Below are positions 19,937 through 29,914 of a stretch of DNA of 39,863 nt, in pieces (within the stretch, counting starts at the first letter, position 1; every line of letters begins with the position of its first letter). The stretch covers positions 1 to 39,863 of the forward strand of contig NZ_LFJJ01000025.1 of NCBI RefSeq assembly GCF_001189365.1, written 5' to 3'. The DNA comes from Candidatus Burkholderia verschuerenii (GTDB lineage: Bacteria > Pseudomonadota > Gammaproteobacteria > Burkholderiales > Burkholderiaceae). A program made the position numbers and the translations under genes. The notes beneath the pieces are model-generated. The model did no database searches. It had not been told where the DNA came from and saw nothing but the letters and a program-made list of their open reading frames with translations.

Positions 19937-21427
19937 ATGGCTGCCTCAGACATTGCGGTTTCCAAGGTATCGACACCGGTCGGCGCTGCCGGCACACGGC
20001 TGGCCGTTCAGCCGGTCATTCTCGCGGGAGGCTCGGGCACACGCCTGTGGCCGATGTCACGCGAACACTTTCCGAAACAGCTCATCGGGCTGATCGGCGA
20101 TCAGTCGCTTCTGCAAGCGACGGCGCACCGTCTCGACGGCTTGTCGTCGAACAAACTGCGTCTCGCGGATGCGATCATCGTCTGTAACGAAGAGCATCGC
20201 TTCACGACGGCCGAGCAGTTGCAGAACCAAGGCCGCCGCGCGCAACTCGTGCTCGAACCCGCGCCGCGCAATACCGCGCCCGCGCTGACCGTCGCCGCGA
20301 TGCGCGCACTCGCCGACGGCGAAGATCGGTGCTGGTGGTGATGCCTGCCGATCACGTCGTCACCGACAAGGACGCGTTCCACCGCGCGATCGCCGAAGGC
20401 GCGCAGTGCGCCGAGCAAGGCGCGATCGTGACGATGAGCATCGTGCCGTCGCACGCGGAAACGGGCTACGGCTATATCAAGATCGGCGCGCGTCTGCCGG
20501 ACAGCGGCGCGTGGAGCCTCGAGCGCTTCGTCGAGAAGCCGCACTTCGAACTCGCGCAGCAGTATGTGAGTTCCGGCGAGTATGGCTGGAACGCGGGCAT
20601 TTTCATCGTACGTGCATCGACCTGGGTCGAAGCCATTGCGCACTATCAGCCGGAGATTCACGCCGCCTGCCTCGAGGCGGTGGAAAAAGGCGTGGACGAC
20701 GGCCAGTTCTTCCGCGTCGATTCCGAGGCGTTTTCCGCTTTGCCGTCCGATTCCATCGACTACGCGCTGATGGAGCAGCTCGCGAGCGATCGCGGTGAGT
20801 CGCGCTTCGAAGGCGCCGTCGTGCCGCTCGACGCTGGCTGGTCTGACGTCGGCTCGTGGGACGCGATCTGGAACATCATGCCGAAGGACGATTCGTCCAA
20901 CGTGGCACGCGGCCGCGTGATTTTCGAAGGCGCGACCTCGACCTACGCGCATTCGGAAGGCCGCCTGATCGCCTGCGTGGGCACGCAGAATATCGTCGTG
21001 GTGGAAACGCCGGACGCGATTCTCGTCGCCGACAAGGCGCACGCGCAGGACGTGAAGGCGATAGGCGGTAGTGGGCCGCATCAAGTCGGAGCGCGGCACG
21101 GAGGCGGCGGACTACCGCAAGATGCATCGTCCGTGGGGCTACTACGATTCGATCGACCACGGCGAACGCTTCCAGGTCAAACGCATCGTCGTGAAGCCGA
21201 GCGCGCGTCTGTCCCTGCAGATGCACCATCACCGCGCCGAGCACTGGATCGTGGTGAAGGGCACGGCGCTGGTCACGCGCGGCACGGAGACGTTCATCCT
21301 CGCGGAAAACGAATCGACCTACATTCCGATCGGCGTGCAGCATCGTCTGGAGAATCCGGGCAAGATGCCGCTCGAAATCATCGAAGTGCAGTCGGGCACG
21401 TACCTCGGTGAGGACGATATCGTCTGA
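19937..21427 (+). pseudogene. manC: Mannose-1-phosphate guanylyltransferase / mannose-6-phosphate isomerase, two frameshifts
   Basis: Bifunctional enzyme making GDP-mannose for exopolysaccharide (BceA/AlgA type). The nucleotidyltransferase signature VILAGGSGTRLWPMSREHFPKQ starts near residue 30. VVMPADHVV and RFVEKPHFE follow, and the cupin isomerase domain has [22 protein letters not shown] and [12 protein letters not shown]. The first shift, at about 20324-20327, is a missing C: GEDPVLVVMPADH becomes GEDRCWW-stop. The second, at about 21060-21073, is a net gain of about seven bases between VKAI and [10 protein letters not shown] that brings reading back to the first frame. Restored length is about 494 residues. 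From ATG 20329 a product could be made without the GTP-binding loop, and from 21071 the isomerase domain alone (118 residues). Confidence 0.88.
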
Positions 21428-21469
21428 TTCGAAGATAAGTACGGCCGCAGCTAAGCCGGATTGATCGAC

Positions 21470-21495
21470 GCGCGCCTCGTTCCGGCAAGGCGCGC
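21470..21495. terminator. Hairpin between converging manC and acyl-CoA ligase genes
   Basis: GCGCGCCT (21470-21477) pairs with AGGCGCGC (21488-21495) around a 10-base loop, in the 76-bp gap between two converging genes. There is no U-tract on either side, so intrinsic termination is uncertain. Confidence 0.45.
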
Positions 21496-21503
21496 CATTA
21501 CCG

Positions 21504-23057
21504 CTAGGTCACGCTCTTTACCTTCCCTTCCCAGTACGGCGCACGCAACTCGCGCTTCAGAATCTTGCCCGCACCCGACAGCGGCATCTGATCGCGAAAC
21601 TCCACGCTCTTCGGACACTTGTAACGCGCGATAAACGCGCGGCAGTGCTCGCGAATCTCCTCCTCGCTGACGACGGCGTTCGGCTTGCGCACGACCACCG
21701 CATGCACCGTCTCGCCCCACTCCGCGCTCGGCACACCGATAACGGCGCACGTCGAGACAGCCGGATGCCGCGCGATGACGTTTTCCACTTCCGCCGAATA
21801 GACGTTCTCGCCGCCGCTCACGATCATGTCCTTGATGCGATCGACGATAAACACATGTCCTGCATCGTCCATATACGCGCCGTCGCCGGTATGCAGCCAG
21901 CCGTTGCGCAAGGCCTGTTCGGTTTCCGCCGGCTTGTTCCAGTAGCCGCGCGTCACGCTTGGGCCCCGCAAGACGATTTCGCCGACGGTTCCGCGCGGCG
22001 CGTCACGACCGGATTCATCGCCGATCCGCAGCATGGTCGCGCACAACGAGCGCCCCACCGATAAGGACAGCCCGCTTTCGCGCCCGGACGGCCCGTGATT
22101 TTCCGGCGGATTCGCGGTGACGACCATCGTCTCCGTCAGACCGTAAGACTGATAGAACTCCACGCCCGGCAGCAGACTCATGATGCATTCGAGCACAGAC
22201 GCGATAATCGGCGACGCGCCGTAAGCCAGCCGTTTCACGCTCGACAGATCGTGCTTGGCGAACTCGGGGTGATCGACGAGCGCCTGAATCATGGTCGGCA
22301 CGAGTCCGACTTCATCGACGCGCTCGCGCGCGATGGTCGTGAGCACTTCCACCGCGTTGAACGCGGGCATGATCACATGCGTTTCGCCCGCGATGAACTG
22401 GTTCATCGCCCGGGACAACGCCGCCGCATGGAATAGCGGCGCGGCATGCAAGCTCCGGCCGTCCTTGATCGGCGGCGTTTCCGCCATGCGCTGGATGCAG
22501 CCGGACCAGATGTTTCGATGGCTCTGCATCACGCCCTTCCGAAAGCCGGTGGTTCCGCCGGTGTACATGATGATCGCCAGATCTTCGTAGCCGCGCCAAA
22601 CGTCGTCGACAGGCGCGGTATCGGCGATCAGCTGCTCATAGGCAAGCATGCCGTCCGGCGTTTCGCCTTCGCTCGCGTGGATAAACACCGGCGTTCGCTG
22701 CGCCGTCTTCGCGATGCCCGCCGCCATATGAAGAAAGTGATCGTCGATGAACAGCATGCTGGTGTCGCAATCGTCGAGCGAATACACGATCTCCGGCACG
22801 CTCCAGCGAATATTGACCGGATTGAGCACGCCGCCGCCCCACCATACCGCCATGACGATTTCGAGATAACGATCCGAGTTGAGCGCCAGAACGCCGACTC
22901 GATCGTTTTCTTTCATGCCGGCCGCCTTGAGCGCGCCGGCAAGCCGCGCGACGCGATCGCAGAATTCGTCGTAACGACGTTGCCGACCACGGAAGATCGT
23001 CGCGATCTTATGAGGTGTCTGCTGCAGGCAACGATGCAGGCTGTTCGTGAGATGCAA
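21504..23057 (-). CDS. AMP-forming acyl-CoA synthetase (fatty-acid/aryl-CoA ligase family)
   Basis: 517 residues, intact. Activates a carboxylic acid to its CoA thioester via an acyl-adenylate. The nucleotide loop [11 protein letters not shown] is at 165-175. Further ANL signatures are [62 protein letters not shown] and the C-terminal [10 protein letters not shown] with the catalytic lysine. The substrate is unknown. The start is TTG 23057, read from GGGAG seven bases upstream. It is the last gene of a three-gene minus-strand operon, 29 bases after the smaller acyl-CoA dehydrogenase, and should supply the CoA ester that both dehydrogenases use. Confidence 0.9.
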   Translation of the reverse strand: [517 protein letters not shown]

Positions 23058-23086
23058 GGTCGTCTCCCTTTATATTTTTTGCGTGT

Positions 23087-24208
23087 TCAATCCGCCATCG
23101 CGGCACAGTAACGTTCTACATGGTAGTCCGCATCGCCTAGCAGAACGTCGGTCATCGTCAGGTGCTTGAAGTAATCGCCGACACTCAATTCATCGGTGAT
23201 GCCCATGCCGCCGTGCAATTGCACCGCCTGCTGACCGACCAAGCGCGCCGCTTTCGCCACGGTGACTTTCGCGGCGGAAATCATACGGCGACGCAACAGC
23301 GTGTCAGGCTCGTCGACCGCCTGCGCCGCGACATAGGCCATCGACAACGCGCTTTCCTTTTGCACCAGCATGTCGGCGAGCCGATGCTGCAAGGCCTGAA
23401 AATCCGCGAGCGGCTGACCGAACTGCCTGCGCGTACATAGATAGTCGCGCGTGATATCGATGACGCGCTCCATCGCGCCCGCTGCCTGAGCGCATTGCGC
23501 CGCGATGCCGTGATCCAGCGCATGATCGAGCGCATCGAGCTCGTTGTTCAGGCCGCCGATCAGCGCGCTCGCCGGCAGCTTCACTTGTTTGAAGTGCAGA
23601 TCGATGCCGCGTTGTCCGTCCATCGTCGCGTATTCGGTCGACACGATGCCATCGGTCGCGCGAGGCACCATGAACAACGCAATCGATTCACCGACGCGCG
23701 CCGAGACGATCCAGGCATCGGCAGCTTGCCCGTGCCAGATCAGGCATTTGGCGCCATCGATCGTGTAGCCGTTCTGCGTGGGCGTCGCCGTGCATCGCAC
23801 CCGGTCCGTGCGATAGCGAGAATCGGTTTCGAGATACGCAATGGCGACGCGTTTCTCTCCCATCGCGAGACCGGGCAACCATGCATCTTTCTGCGCCTCG
23901 CTCGCATAAGCCTCCAGCAACGCGGACGGCATCACGGCACACGGAATAACCGGCTCGACCAGCAGGCCACGACCCAATTCGAGATGAACCACGAGCTGAC
24001 TTGCCGTGCTCTGACTAAAGCCACCGAACGCGACCGGCACGCCGAGCCCCATCACGCCCATCTCTGCCAGCGTGCCCCAGACCGTGGAATCGAAACCCGC
24101 ATCGCAGTCCATACTTTTGCGACGCTGCTCGTGCGTGTAGTGATCGTCGATATAGCGGCGCAGGCTGTCGGCGAGCATCCGCTGTTCATCGCTGTATTCA
24201 AAGTCCAT
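23087..24208 (-). CDS. Acyl-CoA dehydrogenase, smaller subunit-type
   Basis: 373 residues, intact. Acyl-CoA dehydrogenase fold: MDFEYSDEQRMLADSLRRYI, central LIWHGQAADAWIVSA, and RRQFGQPLADFQALQHRLADM. The C-terminus (VQLHGGMGITDELSVGDYFKHLTMTDVLLGDAD) lacks the usual YGG/YEGTSEIQ segment. Together with the paired gene 16 bases upstream, this suggests the non-catalytic partner of a heteromeric dehydrogenase, as in steroid and cyclic-acid degradation (FadE26/27, IpdE1/E2 types). That role is inferred. ATG 24208 is preceded by GAGG. Its partner carries a stop codon, which would leave this subunit without a mate. Confidence 0.85.
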   Translation of the reverse strand: MDFEYSDEQRMLADSLRRYIDDHYTHEQRRKSMDCDAGFDSTVWGTLAEMGVMGLGVPVAFGGFSQSTASQLVVHLELGRGLLVEPVIPCAVMPSALLEAYASEAQKDAWLPGLAMGEKRVAIAYLETDSRYRTDRVRCTATPTQNGYTIDGAKCLIWHGQAADAWIVSARVGESIALFMVPRATDGIVSTEYATMDGQRGIDLHFKQVKLPASALIGGLNNELDALDHALDHGIAAQCAQAAGAMERVIDITRDYLCTRRQFGQPLADFQALQHRLADMLVQKESALSMAYVAAQAVDEPDTLLRRRMISAAKVTVAKAARLVGQQAVQLHGGMGITDELSVGDYFKHLTMTDVLLGDADYHVERYCAAMAD

Positions 24209-24224
24209 GATCGGCCTCGCCCCG

Positions 24225-25424
24225 TTACGCCTGCAACATCATTCGCGAGATGATGTTCTTCTGCACTTCATTGGCTCCGCCGTAGATGGAGAGCTTGCGC
24301 ATGTCGAAATATCCCGCGCACGCGGGCGCGGCCCACGACGGTCCCTCCAGCGGCGGCGCGACGTCCGGCTCCAGCCATTCGGCCTGATACGGCCACGCGT
24401 GCGGCCAGGCCACCTCCATCTGCAACATGGCGATGTCCTGCTGAATTTCCGAACCGCGTATCTTCACGACCGACGCCTCCGGTCCCGGATGCCCCTTGCT
24501 CTGCGTCGCGACGCGCAATAGCAGCATTTCGAGCGCCATCAAGTCCATCTCGACGCGCGCGATCTTTTCGCGCATGCGCGAATCGTCGAACATCGAGCCG
24601 CCGCGCCCATCCGGCACAGCGCGCGCATAACGCTTCAGCCGCGCAATCTCGCGATGGCATTGCCCGATTCCCGCGATGCCCGTCCGCTCATGGCCCAGCA
24701 AATACTTCGCATAGGTCCACGCTCGACCTTCCTCGCCGACGAGATTCTCGACCGGCACTTCCACGTTCTCGAACCACGTTTCGTTGATATCGTGGCCGCC
24801 GTCGAGCGTCTTGATGGGACGCACCGTGACACCTGGACTCTTCATGTCGATCAGCAGCAAGGAGATGCCGTTTTGCTGCTTGCTGTCGTGCTCGCCATCG
24901 CCTCGCACGAGACAGAAAATCCAGTCCGCATATTGGGCGTAAGTCGTCCAGGTCTTCTGACCGTTGACAATGAAGCGGTCGCCTTGCCTCACCGCGCGCA
25001 TTTTCAGCGACGACAGATCGGATCCGGCTCCGGGTTCGGAGTAACCCTGACACCAGAAATCTTCCATCGTCGGAATGCGCGGCAGAAAGCGCTTCTGCAT
25101 CTCCGGGCTGGCGTATTTCATCAGCACGGGGCCGATCATCGAGAGGCCAAACGGAATGAGCCGCGGCGCACCCGCACCGATGGTTTCGATCTCGAAGATC
25201 ACGCGCTGAAGCGGCGTTCAGCCGGTGCCGCCGTATTCCTTCGGCCAGGTCGGCGCGCCCCAGCCTCGCGCATGAAGTATGCGATGCCAACGCACGAAAT
25301 CGTCCTTGCCGAGCCACCGCTGCTGCTCGACCTTCTCGTGGATGTCGCGCGGCAACTGATCGCGCACGAATGCCCGCACTTCCTGCCGGAACGCTTCGTC
25401 CGCCGCCGTGAAACGCAGGTCCAT
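24225..25424 (-). pseudogene. Acyl-CoA dehydrogenase, larger subunit-type, premature TGA
   Basis: 400 codons. ATG 25424 follows AAGGGGAA. Reading: MDLRFTAADEAFRQEVRAFV, ARGWGAPTWPKEYGGTG, then TGA at codon 69 (25220-25218), then TPLQRVIFE in the same frame. Relatives have Trp here (EYGGTGW), so TGG to TGA is the simplest change. Beyond it the enzyme is complete: YSEPGAGSDLSSLKM, GQKTWTTYAQYADWIFCLVR, the active-site region and KLSIYGGANEVQKNIISRMML. The intact stretch from 25202 down would lack the N-terminal helical domain. It is first in the operon with the smaller dehydrogenase and the ligase. The damage probably inactivates the pair unless the stop is suppressed. Confidence 0.87.
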
Positions 25425-25730
25425 CGTTGTTCCCCTTCCAGTTCGCTCGTCCGCGCGCGCCGCGCATGATTTACGCGCAGCCGCAATGTGTTGTCGACGA
25501 GCGTAGAGGGCGACTGCACGTCGAGACCCACCACAGATGTGGGGGCGATGGAAAACTCCGAAATCGATACACGAGCGAGGCTACGCCCCCCCATCTGTGG
25601 TGGGCAAAGGTCGGCCCGTCGCGCCGATTATCTCCATACGACGACTACCCGCCCCGGCGCAAACGCCTGCACTGATCCGCCCACTTGCCGATCGTCTCGC
25701 TCTCGCGCCCACAAGAGGAATTCGATATGC
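25425..25730. promoter_or_regulatory. Divergent promoter region of the catabolic locus
   Basis: About 306 bases between the divergent starts of the two catabolic operons. It holds the large inverted repeat at 25527-25604 and presumably both promoters. No coding frame was supported. AGAGGAA at about 25714-25720 serves the rightward operon. Confidence 0.5.
25527..25604. repeat. 21-bp inverted repeat with 36-base spacer
   Basis: The left arm at 25527-25547 begins CCCACCACAGATG and ends GGGGGCG. The right arm at 25584-25604 is its reverse complement with one mismatch in 21 positions. The 36-base spacer is ordinary sequence. As RNA it would form a very stable stem-loop; as DNA it could be a double operator or the terminal repeats of a 78-bp miniature element. 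It lies in the middle of the divergent promoter region of the catabolic locus. Confidence 0.8.
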
Positions 25731-26869
<1,139 letters not shown>

Positions 26870-26907
26870 ACACGCCCCGACGAAATCGAATATTTAAGGA
26901 GATACGC

Positions 26908-28095
26908 ATGACACGCAACGTTATGGTCGCCGGCGTCGGCATGATTCCATTCGCCAAGCCCGGCGCGAGTCTGCACTACGACGAAATGGGCGCACACGCC
27001 ATTCGCGACGCGCTCGCCGACTCGGGCATCGATTACTCGCTCGTTCAGCAGGCCTTCGCCGGCTACGTCTACGGCGATTCGACCTGCGGGCAGAGCGCAC
27101 TCTATCGCGTCGGCATGACGGGCATTCCGGTTGTCAACGTCAACAACAACTGTGCGACCGGTTCGTCCGCGCTGTTTCTTGCGCATCAGGCGGTGAAAAG
27201 CGGCATGGTCGAATGCGCCCTCGCATTCGGCTTCGAGGAAATGCAACCGGGTGCGCTGAAAAGCAACTGGGACGACCGGCCGCGCTCAATGGCGCGTTTC
27301 ATCGAGGTCGCGGACCAGCTCGTGCCCGACTGTGATCAGCCCGGCGCAATCCGCATGTTCGCCGGCGCCGGTCAGACACATATGAAGAAGTACGGCACCA
27401 AGCTCGAAACTTTCGCGAAGATTCGCGCCAAGGCGAGTCAACATGCCGCCCGCAATCCGCTCGCGATCTTCCGCAAGGTCGTGACGCCCGAGGAAGTGTT
27501 GGCATCGCCGATGGTCTGGGAAGGCGTGCTCACGCGTCTGATGGCCTGCCCGCCCACGTGCGGCGCGGCGGCGGCGCTCGTCGTATCCGAGGCGTTTGCG
27601 AAGAAGCACGGCTTGCGCACCGACGTGATGATCGCCGGTCAGGCGCTGACCACAGACGGCGCCGCGCTGTTCGATAAACCCGACATGATCGATCTGGTCG
27701 GCTTCGGTATGACGCAATCCGCGTCGCGCATCGTGTACGAGCAAGCAGGCATCGGCCCCGAAGACATCGACGTGATCGAACTTCACGATTGCTTCGCGCA
27801 GAACGAACTCATCACCTACGAAGGGCTCGGCTTGTGTGACAAGGGTGAAGGGGAAAAACTCGTCGAGCGCGGCGACAACACCTACGGCGGGCGCTGGGTG
27901 GTCAATCCTTCGGGCGGACTCTTGTCGAAGGGGCATCCGCTGGGCGCGACGGGCCTTGCACAATGTTTCGAGCTCGTGCACCAATTGCGCGGCACTGCCG
28001 GCAACCGGCAAGTCGCGGACGCAAAGGTCGCGCTACAGCACAACCTCGGCCTCGGCGGCGCGTGCGTCGTCACGGCATACAAGCGCGCGGCCTGA
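26908..28095 (+). CDS. Thiolase / SCP-x type lipid-transfer thiolase
   Basis: 395 residues, intact. Thiolytic (or retro-aldol) cleavage of a beta-oxidation intermediate. The nucleophile is Cys82 in NNNCATGSSALF, with the catalytic His in LLSKGHPLGATG near residue 348 and a C-terminal GLGGACVVTAYK in place of the usual GGG(Q/M)G. This is the SCP-x/Ltp group rather than classical acetyl-CoA acyltransferases. The start at 26908 follows AAGGAGA. Downstream genes are tightly spaced (11 and 12 bases) and encode two small MaoC proteins, the order seen in steroid side-chain clusters (ChsH2-ChsH1-Ltp2). No DUF35 partner domain is present here, so the analogy is incomplete. Confidence 0.88.
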   Translation: MTRNVMVAGVGMIPFAKPGASLHYDEMGAHAIRDALADSGIDYSLVQQAFAGYVYGDSTCGQSALYRVGMTGIPVVNVNNNCATGSSALFLAHQAVKSGMVECALAFGFEEMQPGALKSNWDDRPRSMARFIEVADQLVPDCDQPGAIRMFAGAGQTHMKKYGTKLETFAKIRAKASQHAARNPLAIFRKVVTPEEVLASPMVWEGVLTRLMACPPTCGAAAALVVSEAFAKKHGLRTDVMIAGQALTTDGAALFDKPDMIDLVGFGMTQSASRIVYEQAGIGPEDIDVIELHDCFAQNELITYEGLGLCDKGEGEKLVERGDNTYGGRWVVNPSGGLLSKGHPLGATGLAQCFELVHQLRGTAGNRQVADAKVALQHNLGLGGACVVTAYKRAA

Positions 28096-28106
28096 GGAGC
28101 AACGTC

Positions 28107-28547
28107 ATGCTCGACAAGTCATTCATCGGCAAGGCGCTGCCTTCGTTTTACGCGACCGCCGAAGCCGGACAACTCGCATTGTTCGTCAAGGCGACCGGCG
28201 AGACGCGCCCCGAATATATCGACGAATCCGCCGCGCGCGATGCCGGTCATCCGAGCGTACCGCTGCCGCCTACCTTCCTGTTTTCGCTCGAACTCAGCCA
28301 TCCGTCGGCGGGGTGGCGCAAGGACATCGGCATCGAGCCGTCGCGCATCCTGCATGGCGAACAGCGCTTCAGCTATCACCGTCCGGCTTATGCGGGCGAG
28401 AAGCTGTTGTTCGAAAGCCGTATCGCCGATATCTACGACAAGAAGGGTGGCGCGTTGAGTTTCGTCGTCCGCGAAACGCGCGTGACCAATCCGCGCGGCG
28501 AATACATCGCCGATCTGCGCAGCGTGCTGGTGCATCGCAACGACTAA
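28107..28547 (+). CDS. MaoC-like dehydratase, N-terminal-type hot-dog subunit
   Basis: 146 residues. FAS1-like/MaoC N-terminal hot-dog domain: VKATGETRPEYIDESAARDAG, VPLPPTFLFSLELS, LHGEQRFSYHRPAYAGEKLLFE. It lacks the D-x4-H hydratase dyad of its neighbour, so it is probably the partner subunit of a heterodimeric enoyl-CoA hydratase formed with the next gene. ATG 28107 follows GAGGAGC. Confidence 0.83.
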   Translation: MLDKSFIGKALPSFYATAEAGQLALFVKATGETRPEYIDESAARDAGHPSVPLPPTFLFSLELSHPSAGWRKDIGIEPSRILHGEQRFSYHRPAYAGEKLLFESRIADIYDKKGGALSFVVRETRVTNPRGEYIADLRSVLVHRND

Positions 28548-28559
28548 TCGGAGATAGAC

Positions 28560-28973
28560 ATGAACTTCAACACGATCAAGGTCGGCGACACGCTGCCGCC
28601 GCTTACGCTGCCGCCGATCAATCGCACCACGCTGGCGCTGTTCGCGGGAGCATCGAACGATCACAACCCGATTCATATCGATATCGACTACGCGCGCCGC
28701 GCCCGCATGCCCGATGTCTTCGCACACGGCATGTTGTCGATGGCCTACCTCGGCCGACTGCTCACGCAATGGGTTGATCAGCGCCAATTGCGCGAGTTCG
28801 GCGTGCGCTTCACCGGCATCACGCATCTCGGCCACCAGATTACCTGTACTGGCAAAGTCGTTGAAAAGTTCGAACACGAAGGCGAGCCGCGCATTCGACT
28901 GGAACTGCAGACGGCCAATCAGTATGGCGAAGCGAAAGTGCTCGGCGACGCCGTGATCGCCGTCGGAACCTGA
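28560..28973 (+). CDS. MaoC-like enoyl-CoA hydratase, catalytic-type subunit
   Basis: 137 residues. Hot-dog fold (R)-specific enoyl-CoA hydratase: FAGASNDHNPIHIDIDYARRARMPDVFAHGML carries the hydratase-2 dyad Asp34/His39 and the conserved VFAHGM. It begins 12 bases after its partner and uses GGAGATAGAC as ribosome-binding site. Predicted to hydrate the unsaturated CoA ester produced by the acyl-CoA dehydrogenases. Confidence 0.87.
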   Translation: MNFNTIKVGDTLPPLTLPPINRTTLALFAGASNDHNPIHIDIDYARRARMPDVFAHGMLSMAYLGRLLTQWVDQRQLREFGVRFTGITHLGHQITCTGKVVEKFEHEGEPRIRLELQTANQYGEAKVLGDAVIAVGT

Positions 28974-28993
28974 GAAAACAAAGGAAAACTGAA

Positions 28994-29818
28994 ATGGCAA
29001 AACTCGATGGAAAGGTCGCGCTCGTCACCGGTTCGGGACGCGGCATCGGCCAGGCGATCGCGCTGAAGCTCGCGAGCGAAGGCGCGCGCATCGTCGTCAA
29101 CGATCTCGATGCGGACCCGGCACATGAAACGGTCGAACTGTTGAAGAAGAACGGCGCGGAAGCGGTAGCGTGCGTGGGCAGCGTTACCGCGCCCGATTTT
29201 GCGGAGCGCTACGTCGGCGCGGCGATGAAGTCGTTCAATGGCATCGACATTATCGTGAACAACGCGGGCTATACGTGGGACGACGTGATCCAGCGCATGA
29301 GCGACGAGCAATGGTACGCAATCCTCGATTGCCATCTGACCGCGCCGTTCCGCATCCTGCGTGCCGCGTATCCGCACATCAAGGCGCAGTGGCAGGCAGA
29401 AAGCGCCGAGGGACGCGAAGTGTTTCGGAAGATCGTCAATGTGTCGTCAGTGTCGGCATTGAACGGCAACGCCGGGCAGATGAACTATTCGTCGGCCAAG
29501 GCGGGCGTGATCGGTATGACGCGCGCCTTGTCGCGCGAATGGGGACGCATGAAGGTCAACGTGAACGCCGTGGCCTTCGGGCTGATTCATACACGCATGA
29601 CCGACGCTGATGCCAAGGAAGGCGCGACCGTGAAGATCGAAGGACGCGACATTCGCGTCGGCATCAATCCCGAACTGCTCAAGACCCACGCGCAACGCAA
29701 TCCGCTGGGACGCGGCGGCACGCCGGACGAAGCGGCGGGCGCGGTGTATCTTTTCTGCACGCCGGAATCGAATTACATCACGGGACAAGTCGTCGCCGTG
29801 GCCGGCGCGCCGCAGTAA
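28994..29818 (+). CDS. Short-chain dehydrogenase/reductase
   Basis: 274 residues, intact. Classical SDR: cofactor motif TGSGRGIG (12-19), NNAG at 89-92, Ser in VNVSSVSAL, and the Tyr165-x3-Lys169 pair in YSSAK. Asp at the end of the second strand (VNDLDAD) suggests NAD(H) preference. Like FabG and 3-hydroxyacyl-CoA dehydrogenases, it would oxidise the hydroxyacyl-CoA made by the MaoC pair. It starts 20 bases after the hydratase, after AAGGAAAACTGAA. Confidence 0.88.
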   Translation: MAKLDGKVALVTGSGRGIGQAIALKLASEGARIVVNDLDADPAHETVELLKKNGAEAVACVGSVTAPDFAERYVGAAMKSFNGIDIIVNNAGYTWDDVIQRMSDEQWYAILDCHLTAPFRILRAAYPHIKAQWQAESAEGREVFRKIVNVSSVSALNGNAGQMNYSSAKAGVIGMTRALSREWGRMKVNVNAVAFGLIHTRMTDADAKEGATVKIEGRDIRVGINPELLKTHAQRNPLGRGGTPDEAAGAVYLFCTPESNYITGQVVAVAGAPQ

Positions 29819-29914
29819 GCACCCTTCTCTTCGTGCAGTTTGTTCGAATCACGCGCCGCGTTCGTTCATCGACGGAAGAATGAGCGGCGCGGCGGCGGTT
29901 TAGCGAGGCTCGCC

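Noticed and set aside
19937..21427. A programmed frameshift in manC
   Set aside because: No slippery heptamer or downstream structure was seen at either site, and the second change is a multi-base gain rather than a slip.
4328..25220. TGA decoded as Trp (recoding)
   Set aside because: Two of the internal TGA codons replace Trp, but the one in nitronate monooxygenase stands where Gly is expected, and many intact genes here use TGA as their normal stop. Recoding is not needed.
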